A stretch of 64,000 nt of DNA from NCBI RefSeq assembly GCF_900240945.1, contig NZ_OESG01000014.1, positions 1,096,014 through 1,160,013 of the forward strand, given 5' to 3'. Positions 1 to 8,480 of this stretch are shown here, one piece after another. This DNA comes from Mycobacterium sp. 3519A (GTDB lineage: Bacteria; Actinomycetota; Actinomycetes; Mycobacteriales; Mycobacteriaceae). Positions within the stretch are counted from its first letter, which is position 1; the number at the start of each line of letters is the position of its first letter. Both the position numbers and the translations under genes were made by a program. A model generated the notes under the pieces. The model saw nothing but the letters and a program-made list of their open reading frames with translations, had not been told where the DNA came from and did not search any database.

Positions 1-107
1 GCCTCTTCAGGCGGTTTGAGTTCGAGCACCAAAATGGTGATGAGCACAGCGAACACACCATCGGAAAACAGACTTACCCGTTCAAGCCGAGGCGAGCGCA
101 CGACCAT
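1..107 (-). CDS. TMEM175-family membrane channel protein, N-terminus only
   Basis: The frame starts at the ATG at 105-107 and runs off the left edge after 35 codons, so no stop is present. Residues 14-20 read FSDGVFA and lead into a hydrophobic helix (about 18-30). This is the signature of TMEM175/DUF1211 proteins, a family of potassium-permeable membrane channels whose first helix carries the FSD motif. A GGAGG at 118-122 sits 10 bases upstream of the ATG and supports the start. Only one membrane segment is visible, so channel activity is family knowledge rather than something seen here. Confidence 0.7.
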   Translation of the reverse strand, partial: MVVRSPRLERVSLFSDGVFAVLITILVLELKPPEE

Positions 108-504
108 CTGAGCATGACCTCCGTCGTCGATGTCCTCGGCGAGCGATCCAAGTCCGCCGTGCGGTGAACCGCTCCGGCGCGCGTCACTGTGCACGACCGG
201 GGTGCGCCTCAACGGGTCGGTATGGGCTAGACATCCCATTTTATTCCATCATGTCACGAGAGGCGACGGCATCTTCCAGCACGATCGAGGGCGGACATGA
301 GCACTGAGGGTGCGCCGCCTGGTCACCGGCGGCGGACCACCATCAATGGCATCGATGCTTCTCATTCGCCGCGGTTATCGCACGGGGACGTTCACAGCGC
401 CGCTGATTCACGGTCGCGTCGTCGACGTCACTAATTGTTCAGGCGAAGATTATCATTAGCGCGTACAGTTGGTGGTCAGCATGTAGCGCGGACGCTGGAG
501 GGCA
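108..504. other. Intergenic region without a recognisable gene
   Basis: This gap lies between the divergent TMEM175-like gene and the CGNR gene and must hold both promoters. No frame in it has a recognisable protein. No strong hairpin or operator was seen. Confidence 0.5.
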
Positions 505-1146
505 ATGTCACCGTCGTTACCGTCGTCGGCCACTCGTGCGCCAGACGAACCGTTACCCATCCGGCTCATGAACACGCTGTCAGTCGATCGCCACGGCAAC
601 CTGCGCGACGCATTCGATGATCTGGACATGGTCCGCAGTTGGGTCGACATTGTCGGCGCGACCTGCGGCCTGTTTCCGTCGCGGCCAACCCACGACCTCG
701 CCAGCCGCGAGGAGGCCGACCGGCTCATCGCCCTGCGCAATGCGATTCGGCGTCTTGCCGCAGATCACACCGACGACCCCCGCACCGTCGGGCAGTCGCC
801 GATCCGACGCGCGTCGGCCGCACGCAAAATCGTCAACGACACGTCGGCGATGGCTCACGTGTGGCCCGAATTGGGCACCAGAGCAGGGGTCGCGCGCAGC
901 AGAGACATGTGGGCGGAGACCTCCTTCACCGACGCGCTGGCCAGCCTTTCGGCGCGTCGGACGATAGAGCTCATCACCAGCCCGCAATGGGACGACCTGC
1001 AACCGTGTTTGGCGCCGAGTTGCGCCTACTTCTTCTTGCGGGATGCTGTCCGCAGGCAGTGGTGTGCCCCTGCCTGCGGGAACCGCGCTCGTGTGGCCCG
1101 CCACGCGCAACGCCACCGCGCCGATGCCCTGGCGTCTGGCGCCTAG
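505..1146 (+). CDS. CGNR zinc-finger (ABATE-domain) protein, putative regulator
   Basis: The C-terminal third contains a Cys-rich block with the order CLAPSC, then WCAPACGNRARVARHAQR, which is the CGNR zinc finger. The N-terminal part has the usual layout of the ABATE/CGNR family: a short N-terminal NTLS-like stretch, then an Arg-rich helix (LIALRNAIRRL). Family members are small putative transcription regulators of unknown ligand. A GGAGGG lies 3-4 bases before the ATG, which is rather close, so the next in-frame ATG at 568 (MNTLSVD) is a possible alternative start. The gene stands alone with large gaps on both sides. The length of 213 residues fits the family. Confidence 0.75.
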   Translation: MSPSLPSSATRAPDEPLPIRLMNTLSVDRHGNLRDAFDDLDMVRSWVDIVGATCGLFPSRPTHDLASREEADRLIALRNAIRRLAADHTDDPRTVGQSPIRRASAARKIVNDTSAMAHVWPELGTRAGVARSRDMWAETSFTDALASLSARRTIELITSPQWDDLQPCLAPSCAYFFLRDAVRRQWCAPACGNRARVARHAQRHRADALASGA

Positions 1147-1470
1147 CAACAGCCATTCTCTCGAAGCCCCCGGCGCCAGGCGAGATGTCGCAGTTGACAC
1201 CTGCCACGGCCGGGCAGCGAACCGGCCCGCCGAGTCGGCGGTCCGCCGCGCTCTGTTGCGGAGGACGTCCCGCTCAATCCCGGGAATGTCGCCGACGTCA
1301 GCGCAGCCATTCATTCGGTGCGGTGCGCGCGTCAGCAGATTCGCGAGACCGATCGGGTCCGCTCATCAGGCTGATGGCGCAGGCGCACCGTGCGGTCCAC
1401 GGCTCGCTAGCCTCATCAACATCGACAACGTAAACGATTCCGGGCCAGCTTCTTTGAAGGGAAATAATCG
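1147..1470 (+). other. Intergenic region, nothing recognised
   Basis: These 324 bases contain overlapping open frames on both strands, but none has protein-like composition. The last 20 bases carry the ribosome-binding site of the next gene. It may be decayed coding sequence. Confidence 0.4.
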
Positions 1471-1932
1471 ATGGGCGTCTCGCAGATAGCTCATACGCCG
1501 AGGATTTCATGGAATGCCACGACGTCGGAGCATCCCGCCCGCGTTGCCTCGTGGCGGGCGCTGGACGCCATCACCCGCGGCGACAAGAGCGGCTACGTCT
1601 CGCTCTACGCGCCCGACGGGGTGATCCACGACCCTATCGGCAAGACCGCCATCGACCCGACAGGGTCAGGCCACCGCGGCGCTGACGCACTCGAGAAATT
1701 CTGGGATCAAAACATCGCCACAGCGGGCGCATTGAGCTTCGTCGTGCACACCTCACTGGCATGTGACAACCACGTCGCCAACTCGTTCACGATCAACATC
1801 GAAGGGCCCGACGGCGCCGTTGCGCTCATGGACTGCATCTTCGTCTATCAGGTGGACGAGCTCGGTCTGCTCGTCCATGTCGCCGGGTACTGGGAACCGC
1901 CGACGATGGACGAGCTTCCGTCGGTGTCGTGA
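1471..1932 (+). CDS. SnoaL-like / NTF2-fold protein
   Basis: The protein has 153 residues with the layout of the SnoaL/ketosteroid-isomerase superfamily. An N-terminal helix (RVASWRALDAITRGD) is followed by VSLYAPDGVIHDPIG, a glycine-rich segment, a helix with EKFWDQNI, and strands ending in HVAGYWEPPTMDE. The fold is a cone-shaped pocket used by isomerases, cyclases and non-catalytic ligand binders, so the substrate cannot be named. A GAAGGGA eight bases before the ATG supports the start. The gene stands alone. The role in a catabolic or steroid pathway is inference from family only. Confidence 0.65.
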   Translation: MGVSQIAHTPRISWNATTSEHPARVASWRALDAITRGDKSGYVSLYAPDGVIHDPIGKTAIDPTGSGHRGADALEKFWDQNIATAGALSFVVHTSLACDNHVANSFTINIEGPDGAVALMDCIFVYQVDELGLLVHVAGYWEPPTMDELPSVS

Positions 1933-2189
1933 GTTCCCAGCGTCCGCACCGAGGAGAAACGGCGCTCTCGTCGACGCAGTGGCGTTGGTGTGAAAAGCCT
2001 TGCCGCCGAGAGCTCACCCTTGAAGCGACCGGTGGGGTGGCCGGCATCGGGTACCAGGGCTGCGCGCCCCGATGCCGTCCGCGACCCAAGTTGCTAACGA
2101 TATAGCGGGATTAAACCATTAGTTAGGGATTGTTACAGGCGGTGACGGGCAGTTCCCGCCCGCCCGACCATCTAGCACCGAAAGGCAAC

Positions 2190-2729
2190 ATGATGTCTCA
2201 CTTCGCCCCCGTAGAACCCGACGCCGCCACGGGCACGACCGCAGAACTGTTTGTGCAAGTGAAGAAGTCGCTGGGCGCCGTTCCGAACATGGCCAAGGCG
2301 ATGGTAAACAGCCCCACACTGGTCAAGAGTTGGCTCGCGCTGGCAGACGCTGTCGGCTCCGGGACTCTCGATCCCGCCGTCCGTGAGCGGCTGGCGATCG
2401 CCTCCGCACAACAGAACGGCTGCCAGTACTGCCTATCGGCACACACCTACATCGGCGCCAACGTGGCGAAGATCGAGCCGGCTGAACTCGATGCCGCCCG
2501 ACGCAGCCAATCTGAAAACACGCACACCGCAGCGCTTCTCGAACTGGCGAGCACCATCGCCCAGAATGCCGGTGATGTCGACGACGCCGATATAAAAGCC
2601 GCCCGCGATGCCGGGGTGACCGAAGAGGAGATCGGTGAGCTGGTCGCCAACATCGCACTGAATGTCCTGACCAACTACTTCAACGTGCTGGCGCGCACCG
2701 AGAACGAGTGGCCGCTGGTAACGCTCTGA
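2190..2729 (+). CDS. Carboxymuconolactone decarboxylase / AhpD-like protein
   Basis: Residues 78-85 read CQYCLSAH, the CxxCxxxH redox motif of AhpD-like alkylhydroperoxidases in the carboxymuconolactone decarboxylase family. These enzymes use the Cys pair to reduce peroxides or an adaptor protein. The helix before it (RERLAIASAQQNG) is the usual family lead-in. I start the gene at the ATG at 2190, directly after GAAAGGCAAC, because the upstream in-frame start would add 20 residues with no family match. At about 179 residues it is complete. It has no obvious operon partner. A hairpin at 2778-2820 probably ends its transcript. Confidence 0.85.
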   Translation: MMSHFAPVEPDAATGTTAELFVQVKKSLGAVPNMAKAMVNSPTLVKSWLALADAVGSGTLDPAVRERLAIASAQQNGCQYCLSAHTYIGANVAKIEPAELDAARRSQSENTHTAALLELASTIAQNAGDVDDADIKAARDAGVTEEEIGELVANIALNVLTNYFNVLARTENEWPLVTL

Positions 2730-2777
2730 GGGAGCGAGCGGCCGCCGTTACCGGCCAGACTCCGGTACCGAAAGCAG

Positions 2778-2820
2778 AGCCGCCAGCGCGGTAACCCCTG
2801 GGCTGACCGCGCTGGCGGCT
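2778..2820 (+). terminator. Strong hairpin downstream of the AhpD-like gene
   Basis: A perfect 15-base-pair stem (2778-2792 with 2806-2820, arm AGCCGCCAGCGCGGT) closes a 13-base loop 48 bases after the stop codon. There is no T-tract, which is common for mycobacterial terminator-like hairpins. Function as a terminator is inferred from its place. Confidence 0.55.
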
Positions 2821-3016
2821 GCTTCACGCGGCACCCCGAACGGTCTGCGGGCGCCCCGGGGTCGGGGTGCACTCTGGCCCCGGCTGGCGATCCACCGCGA
2901 TGCACGCCCGGGTGTAGACATTTTGGGGTGCGCAACCCATACTTGGTACTCGACACCTAGACTAGGCCACTACGCGCCGATGGTGCGCCGCAGCGTCACG
3001 GAGGAAAGAGCCCGCA

Positions 3017-3733
3017 ATGAGCGCACATCCCGTCGGATCGCCCTCCGATGGCAGCGTCCGCACCCTGATCTTCGACGTCAACGAAACGCTGCTCGACATT
3101 GAGTCGCTCATACCGCACTTCGAGCGGGTCTTCGGTGACGGCGCATCGATGCGCACCTGGTTCGGCGAACTCGTGATGTATTCGATGACAATCACCCTGT
3201 CGGGGTACTATGTCGATTTCTTCAACCTGGGGCGGGCGGTGCTGCAGATGATGGCCACCATTCGCGGGACAGAGCTGCGCGACACCGACCTGCGCGCACT
3301 TGAGGACGCCATGCGAACGATGCCGGCCCACCCAGATGTCGCGCCCGCCCTCGAACGGCTGCGCGACGAGGGTTATCACCTTGTCACGCTGACCAATTCG
3401 CCACACCGGGACGCGCAACCCTCACCACTGGACAACTCGGGTCTGGGCACTTTCTTCGAACAGCAGTACACCGTCGACAGCACCCACCAATTCAAACCGT
3501 CGACGCTGCTCTACCGGCGCGTAGCCGCCGACCTCGGTGTGACACCGGCGCAGTGCATGATGGTGGCCGCCCACACCTGGGACGTCATCGGCGGCCTCGG
3601 CGCCGGGATGCGCAGCGCCCTGATCACCCGGCCCGGTAACGCGCCTCTGCTGGCACCTGGGCTGCCGCAGCCCGATCTCGTCAGCGCCGACCTTGGCGAG
3701 CTGGCGCAGCAGTTGGCCACGACGCGCCTGTGA
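3017..3733 (+). CDS. Type II haloacid dehalogenase (HAD superfamily)
   Basis: The four HAD motifs are all present: FDVNETLLD with nucleophile Asp20, TLTNS (Ser128), Lys160 in QFKP, and AAHTWDVIG with Asp189. Spacing of Arg46, Lys160 and Tyr166 matches L-2-haloacid dehalogenases, which replace the halogen of short 2-haloacids by hydroxyl through an aspartyl ester. At the SSNxxD position of the classical enzymes this protein has AAHTWD. Many actinobacterial members have the same His, but it may change the substrate. The RBS GAGGAAAG precedes the ATG. The next gene, an MDR oxidoreductase, follows on the same strand, and an alpha/beta hydrolase lies 1.6 kb away. Confidence 0.8.
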   Translation: MSAHPVGSPSDGSVRTLIFDVNETLLDIESLIPHFERVFGDGASMRTWFGELVMYSMTITLSGYYVDFFNLGRAVLQMMATIRGTELRDTDLRALEDAMRTMPAHPDVAPALERLRDEGYHLVTLTNSPHRDAQPSPLDNSGLGTFFEQQYTVDSTHQFKPSTLLYRRVAADLGVTPAQCMMVAAHTWDVIGGLGAGMRSALITRPGNAPLLAPGLPQPDLVSADLGELAQQLATTRL

Positions 3734-3911
3734 CAACCCCACCGCTGCGCGCGACATCCATGCCGCCGAACCCGATGCGCACGACGGCACCGACGCAATA
3801 ACGAAAGGGAAAGCCATTTCTCAGACACCCCCGGCCGACCTCGCAAGCGCCGACGCCGACGCACGCCCGGCAGGCCCGACGATCGTCCGCGACCCCGACA
3901 GCGACGAAACC

Positions 3912-4886
3912 ATGCGAGCCATCGTGCTCGACGGATTTGGCGGCTTGGACGCACTGGTGCACACCGAGATTCCCAAACCGACGCCCCGCGAGGGTGAAGT
4001 GGTCATCGCCGTGAAGGCGTTCGGAATCAATCACGCCGAGATGCACATGCGGCGAGGCGAATGGGCAGAGGCAGCAGAGGTCAGCGGCATCGAGTGCGTA
4101 GGAACCGTCGACTCATGCCCCGACGGCACGTTCCCGGTCGGCGCACCTGTGGCCGCGCTGATGGGCGGGCTCGGCCGCACCATCAACGGGAGCTACGCGC
4201 AGTACACCCGTGTCCGCACCGCCAACGTCGCGCACATCGCCGATGACTTGCCCTGGGCCCAACTGGCGGCCCTGCCTGAGACCTATGCGACGGCATGGAC
4301 ATGTCTGTTTCGCAGCTTGCAACTCGAGCAGGGCCAATTGCTACTGGTTCGGGGCGCCACGTCGTCGCTCGGCCAGGCGGCTGTCAAGCTCGCAGTCGCT
4401 GCCGGCGCCCGCGTGATCGGAACTTCGCGCAACCCAGACCATTTCGACTCACTCAAGGCGTTGGGCGTCAAGCGCGCCGAACTGGAGGGACCCGCACTGG
4501 CTGAACGCCTTCCCGAAGCCAAAGGGGTGGACGCGGTTCTCGACCTCGTCGGCAACAGCACCATCTTGGACTCCCTTGACTTGTTGCGTCGAGGAGGGCG
4601 CGCCTGCCTGGCCGGCTGGCTGGGCGGTTTGGCTCCGATCGCCGACTTCAACCCGCTGGCACGTATGGCCAGCGGTGTGTATCTGACATTTTTCGGAAGC
4701 TTCGTCTTCGGCACACCGGGTTTCCCGTTGTCAGATGTACCTCTTGTCGAGATCGCCGCCCAGGTCCGTGACGGCTCCCTTGACGCCAGTCCTGCGCACG
4801 TCTTCTCCTTCGACGAGATCAAGCGAGCCCACGAGCTGATGGAGAACGGGGAAGCCAACGGCAAGATGGTCGTGGTCCTCGACTGA
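3912..4886 (+). CDS. Zinc-independent alcohol dehydrogenase / quinone oxidoreductase (MDR family)
   Basis: The protein begins MRAIVLDGFGG and runs through the GroES-like fold (GEVVIAVKAFGINHAEMHMRRG) into a Rossmann domain with the NADPH-binding LVRGATSSLGQAAVKLA segment. It ends with the family-typical DEIKRAHELMENGEANGKMVV. No structural zinc cysteines are seen, so it belongs with quinone oxidoreductases rather than zinc alcohol dehydrogenases. The ATG at 3912 has no clear ribosome-binding site. A good one, GAAAGGG at 3803-3809, precedes an in-frame ATT at 3816 that would add 32 residues starting (I/M)SQTPPADLAS. Which start is used is open. It may be co-transcribed with the dehalogenase upstream. 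Confidence 0.8.
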   Translation: MRAIVLDGFGGLDALVHTEIPKPTPREGEVVIAVKAFGINHAEMHMRRGEWAEAAEVSGIECVGTVDSCPDGTFPVGAPVAALMGGLGRTINGSYAQYTRVRTANVAHIADDLPWAQLAALPETYATAWTCLFRSLQLEQGQLLLVRGATSSLGQAAVKLAVAAGARVIGTSRNPDHFDSLKALGVKRAELEGPALAERLPEAKGVDAVLDLVGNSTILDSLDLLRRGGRACLAGWLGGLAPIADFNPLARMASGVYLTFFGSFVFGTPGFPLSDVPLVEIAAQVRDGSLDASPAHVFSFDEIKRAHELMENGEANGKMVVVLD

Positions 4887-5343
4887 CTCCCGGCGATCGG
4901 GATTGCCGCGTCGGCGCATCGTCGTCGCGGACTGCAACAGCCGCCACCGCATCTCGTACTCGCGGCATCGCGCGTAGTGCCCTCGCGCGGGCAGATCACT
5001 GTGCGCTGAGTCTGACGCCAATCAACGTGGGTCGATACCGGTATGGCGGTTTGATTGCCAATGTCTATGATCGCTCCCGCGAATGTGAGACGGTCGCCGG
5101 GCTTGGTTCTCCGCTGAGGAAAATGTGTCGTCGGCGATCATGCGGTCGGGCGTCGCGTTCCCTTCGGCAGTCACTTCCGCCCATCGGCGCCATGCGCGGT
5201 GGTCATCTCGCATACCAAGGTACCTGCAGCGATACCTTGGTATGCGAGACCTAGTCCCGCTCGAACGCGGGACGCCTCGACGTGACGACGATGAGCGAGG
5301 GGGAGAACAGCCGTCAAGAGCGTCGAGGAGTCTTTGGGGTGCC
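4887..5343. other. Convergent intergenic region containing a large inverted repeat
   Basis: This 457-base gap separates two convergent genes, so no promoter is expected. It contains the 17-base inverted repeat listed separately and no recognisable gene. Open frames on both strands are short and Arg-rich and look non-coding. Confidence 0.5.
5206..5249. repeat. Perfect 17-base inverted repeat with two TACCnnGGTA palindromes
   Basis: Arms 5206-5222 and 5233-5249 are perfectly complementary around a 10-base spacer. Each arm also contains its own small palindrome, TACCAAGGTA (5213-5222) and TACCTTGGTA (5233-5242), exactly 20 bases apart. It could be a bidirectional terminator between the convergent genes, or a paired operator. 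It has no T-tract. Confidence 0.7.
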
Positions 5344-6216
5344 TCAGCTCCTCTCCAGAGAGCTGGGCAGGAACTTCAGGATGAGTGTGGCCACCTCATC
5401 GAGCGCAGACTCGAGCAGGAAATGCCCCCCGTCGATCACATGAATCTCGGCATCGGGCAGGTCGGTGGCAAACGCGTGCGCGCCGGCCGGCCCGAAGATC
5501 TCGTCGCCACGACCCCAGACCGCGAGAAGCGGAACGCGGAACTGACGGAAGTACTCGTGCACTCTGGGATACAGCGGCGGATTGGTCGCGTAATCGGCGA
5601 ACAGCGCCAATTGAATGGCGTCATTGCCCGGCCGTGACAGCAGCGCATAGTCGTGTATCCAGGCATCGGGGTCGACGACGGTCTCATCGGCAACCCCCGT
5701 GACGTATTGCCACCGGGTGGCCTCCAATGTCAGAAATGCTCGCACGGCCGCTTCGGTTTCCGGGGTCTGCTGCGCGTGGAAAGCCCAGATCGTCTTCCAG
5801 AAATCGTCGACAAATCCCGCTTCGTAGGCGTTGCCGTTCTGGCTGATGATCGCCGTGATCGCCCTCGGGTTGCCCAACGCCAGTCGCCAGCCGACCGGAG
5901 CGCCGTAGTCCTGCACATAGATCGCGTAGCGCACGATGCCCAGCGTTTGCAGAAGCCCCGCAGTGAGTTCTGTCAACGCGTCGAAGGTGTAGGTGAAGTG
6001 ATCGACCGATGGCGCATCCGAAAGACCGAACCCCAGAAGGTCAGGTGCGATCACATGGTACTGGTCCGCCAAGGCCGGAATGAGATGACGGAACATGTGT
6101 GAGCTGCTAGGGAAGCCATGCAGCAGCACAACCGTCGGCGCGTCGGTTGCCCCGGCTTCGCGGTAGAACAGCCGCTGACCGTCAACAGTGACGAAGCGGT
6201 GATGGACCACGGTCAT
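5344..6216 (-). CDS. Alpha/beta hydrolase of the epoxide hydrolase / haloalkane dehalogenase type
   Basis: The HGFP oxyanion motif lies at residues 33-36, and the nucleophile is Asp103 in VQDYGAPVG rather than Ser. The acid Asp238 is in GRGDEIF and the catalytic His265 in GGHFLLE. An Asp nucleophile is typical of epoxide hydrolases and haloalkane or fluoroacetate dehalogenases. The residue after the Asp is Tyr, not the halide-binding Trp of classical haloalkane dehalogenases, which favours an epoxide hydrolase-like or undefined substrate. AAGGAG sits 7 bases before the ATG. A 15-base operator-like palindrome lies 44 bases upstream. It is divergent from the SDR gene. Confidence 0.8.
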   Translation of the reverse strand: MTVVHHRFVTVDGQRLFYREAGATDAPTVVLLHGFPSSSHMFRHLIPALADQYHVIAPDLLGFGLSDAPSVDHFTYTFDALTELTAGLLQTLGIVRYAIYVQDYGAPVGWRLALGNPRAITAIISQNGNAYEAGFVDDFWKTIWAFHAQQTPETEAAVRAFLTLEATRWQYVTGVADETVVDPDAWIHDYALLSRPGNDAIQLALFADYATNPPLYPRVHEYFRQFRVPLLAVWGRGDEIFGPAGAHAFATDLPDAEIHVIDGGHFLLESALDEVATLILKFLPSSLERS

Positions 6217-6259
6217 GCTCGGCTCCTTCGCTGGGTCAGGCGCTGTAGGGCGATGGAAC

Positions 6260-6274
6260 CTGACGGTCCGTCAG
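6260..6274. promoter_or_regulatory. TetR-type operator candidate
   Basis: CTGACGG and CCGTCAG form a perfect 7-base inverted repeat around a single T. It sits in the divergent promoter region of the alpha/beta hydrolase and the SDR, 44 bases from the hydrolase start. The form is that of TetR-family sites, but no TetR gene is adjacent. Confidence 0.55.
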
Positions 6275-6480
6275 CCCGACACGCAACTGGGTTGCTCCAC
6301 CCATTATGTGCACATCGGGACCGCAATGCGCTAGGGGTATGACTATTTTTCAACCCGAATCGTGCCGAACACGGGTCCGCACGAGACGAACCTGCAGCGT
6401 ATATTGGGTCCGACCTCCCAAACTTTTGTCGGATGCGACTGCGCCGCACTGTCCGGCGCGGAATATGGAAGCGAGCGAAC

Positions 6481-7197
6481 ATGACCGGCTCTCTGCGGCA
6501 TCAGCGCGTGCTCGTCGTCGGAAGAAGTAGTGGCATTGCCCACGCAGTCGCGCTGTCGGCCCGCGCCCAAGGAGCCGACGTCGTCGTTGCCGGTCGGAAC
6601 ACGGACGCCTTGGCCGCAGCGTACGACGATCCCGGCATCACCGCAGAAGCAGTTGACCTCACCGACGACGCGTCGATCGCCGCGCTGGCGAAACGCCTGG
6701 GCAGTCTCGACCATGTGGTGACCACCGCCTCGGCGCGCGCACGAGGCGCACTCGCCGATCTGGAACGCAACGCTTTGCGCCTTTCCCTCGACACAAAGGT
6801 CCTCGGACCGGTGATGCTCGCCAAACACCTATCACCGCAGATGAATCCGGGCGGATCCGTCGTACTCTTCTCGGGCGTCAGCGCTTTCAAGGCGACCGCC
6901 GGCTTCCTCGGTGTCGCGATCACCAATGGCGCCGTGGATTACCTCACCCGCTCTCTTGCAGTCGAACTGGCCCCGATCCGGGTGAACGCCATCTCCCCCG
7001 GCGTCATCGACACCGGCGCCTGGGACGCAATGGGAGTCGACCGCAAAAAGGAATTCTTCGAGCAGGTCGGGGACACCAACCCCAGCGGGCGGATCGGCAC
7101 CGTCGATGACATCGCGCACGCCGTGCTCTTCGCGATGACGAGCACCTTCATGACCGGCATGACACTGAAGATCGACGGCGGCGAACCGCTGGTGTAG
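6481..7197 (+). CDS. SDR-family protein lacking the YxxxK catalytic pair
   Basis: This is a short-chain dehydrogenase/reductase by fold: VLVVGRSSGIA at residues 10-20, a second nucleotide-binding strand (VVVAGRN), IRVNAISPGVIDT, and a C-terminal FMTGMTLKIDGGEPL. At the active site the Ser is kept (FSGVSA, about 131-134), but the usual YxxxK is VAITN (Val145, Asn149) and the NNAG motif is TTAS. The protein is therefore probably not a normal SDR catalyst, unless it works by a different mechanism or binds ligand only. GGAAGCGAG before the ATG at 6481 supports the start. It is divergent from the hydrolase. Confidence 0.75.
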   Translation: MTGSLRHQRVLVVGRSSGIAHAVALSARAQGADVVVAGRNTDALAAAYDDPGITAEAVDLTDDASIAALAKRLGSLDHVVTTASARARGALADLERNALRLSLDTKVLGPVMLAKHLSPQMNPGGSVVLFSGVSAFKATAGFLGVAITNGAVDYLTRSLAVELAPIRVNAISPGVIDTGAWDAMGVDRKKEFFEQVGDTNPSGRIGTVDDIAHAVLFAMTSTFMTGMTLKIDGGEPLV

Positions 7198-7388
7198 GCA
7201 GCGATGTCGTTTCGCCGCGGCCTGTGTCACGGCGAATCCCGGGGGCCGTCGATAGGCCGGTTGTGCGACCGTGGAGCAGTCACACGGTGATGCCCCTGAC
7301 CAACGGCGTCGAAGCTAAAAAACTGAGTTCGGCACCACCCGCACCGTACGGCCCCGCCGTGACGGAGATGGTGAAACGCCAGGTGCGG

Positions 7389-7823
7389 CTAACTGAAGTC
7401 ACATCCGGGATTCGGCACGCTATCGGACGTCGGTGATCCCGCGGGATCGACATAGGTCACCTCGAGGACAACGGGCACCGGACCAAGGTTGCGCGCCATA
7501 TGGACATGGTCAGACCCGGTTGGATCGGTGATCGGATCGCCGCTCTGGTACACACCGTCCTGTTGGCAGTCAGCTGAATAGTGGGTCAGCGTTCCCGCCT
7601 TAACCACACCGTAAATCACGCCCTGGTGGGTGTGCCAACCGGTGCTGCCTCCTGGCGCGAGGGTGATATCGGAGACGATGTAGTCCTTTCCGCCGACCGA
7701 CTGTTTCGACAACACCACCGATGAGGCGCCCGAGGGCGGTGTTGCCTGCGCGATCGGGGCCCCCGCCATCGTGAACACAGCCGCTAGCCCCAATACTGTT
7801 GCCCGACGTCGCATCCCGGTCAT
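7389..7823 (-). CDS. Secreted cupin-domain protein
   Basis: The N-terminus is a signal peptide (RRRATVLGLAAVF, cleavage likely after AQA near residue 27). The mature part is a single cupin barrel: GWHTHQGVIYGVVKAG carries the two metal-binding His of motif 1, and HVHMARNLGP gives motif 2. The usual Glu of motif 1 is missing. Two Cys (in ADCQQDG and at the C-terminus) could form a disulfide outside the cell. Function is not known; similar secreted cupins occur in many mycobacteria. AGGGA 7 bases before the ATG supports the start. It is convergent with the SDR gene. Confidence 0.75.
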   Translation of the reverse strand: MTGMRRRATVLGLAAVFTMAGAPIAQATPPSGASSVVLSKQSVGGKDYIVSDITLAPGGSTGWHTHQGVIYGVVKAGTLTHYSADCQQDGVYQSGDPITDPTGSDHVHMARNLGPVPVVLEVTYVDPAGSPTSDSVPNPGCDFS

Positions 7824-8480
7824 GAGTGTCCCTTCGTTGTGGGCCTGGCTGATGCTGCCGGCCCTTGTGAATGCTCGGCTACGGTGTCAAAAATCCGGTA
7901 ACCAGAAGTGCCCTAGCACAATACGGTTTACTGCACGACGACGCATTTTCAGTGCGCCCGACGGAGTCGGGTGATCGCGTCGAGCCGTCGCACTCGCGAT
8001 AGCACTGCCGCCAGACGACCGCCGCGCGCCGAGCGTCGGCGCGGCGACGTCCTGCCCAGCGATGCGTCCCTCCTGCTGCGCGCGCCGGCTGCTGACCCAG
8101 CGGTGAGAGGTCGGCGCACGTCGCGATCGCCGCCGAGAGTTGGTCGAGTTGCCTGCGGGAGCGCCGCTCGACAAGCACCGCGACGTAGTCCGGTATTCGG
8201 CAGTAGGCGGGTCACGAGCCCGTCACTGGGATTGCGACATACCCCGATTGTCATCTCTAAGAGGTTGGCATTGCTTCGCTTTGGCCGTCAACACCAACGA
8301 CGTTCCGGCGAATACCGATCATGCACGCGGTCGCGTAGGCAGCGCCGACCACCGCATTGCGGCCCTACACGGTTGCCCCACTCCGCACTGAGCGCCCGTG
8401 CACGGCCGCGTGATGTCGCCCATCCACGCAATGAATAGTGCTCGCTTGGATTCGTTTTCACGCCTGGCTACGGTCGCGTG
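7824..8480. other. Long gap, possibly decayed coding sequence
   Basis: About 650 bases without a convincing gene. Frames on both strands are open but Arg- and Ser-rich, as expected of non-coding high-GC DNA. No intact family motif could be read in any frame. The last bases hold the promoter of the F420 enzyme. Confidence 0.4.
8469..8474 (+). promoter_or_regulatory. -10 box of a probable leaderless transcript
   Basis: TACGGT ends 6 bases before the GTG at 8481. This places the transcription start on that codon and favours it over the GTG at 8478. Confidence 0.4.

Noticed and set aside
7824..8480. A decayed MarR- or TetR-like gene
   Set aside because: Joining the frames by hand gave no continuous family motif, so a pseudogene cannot be supported.
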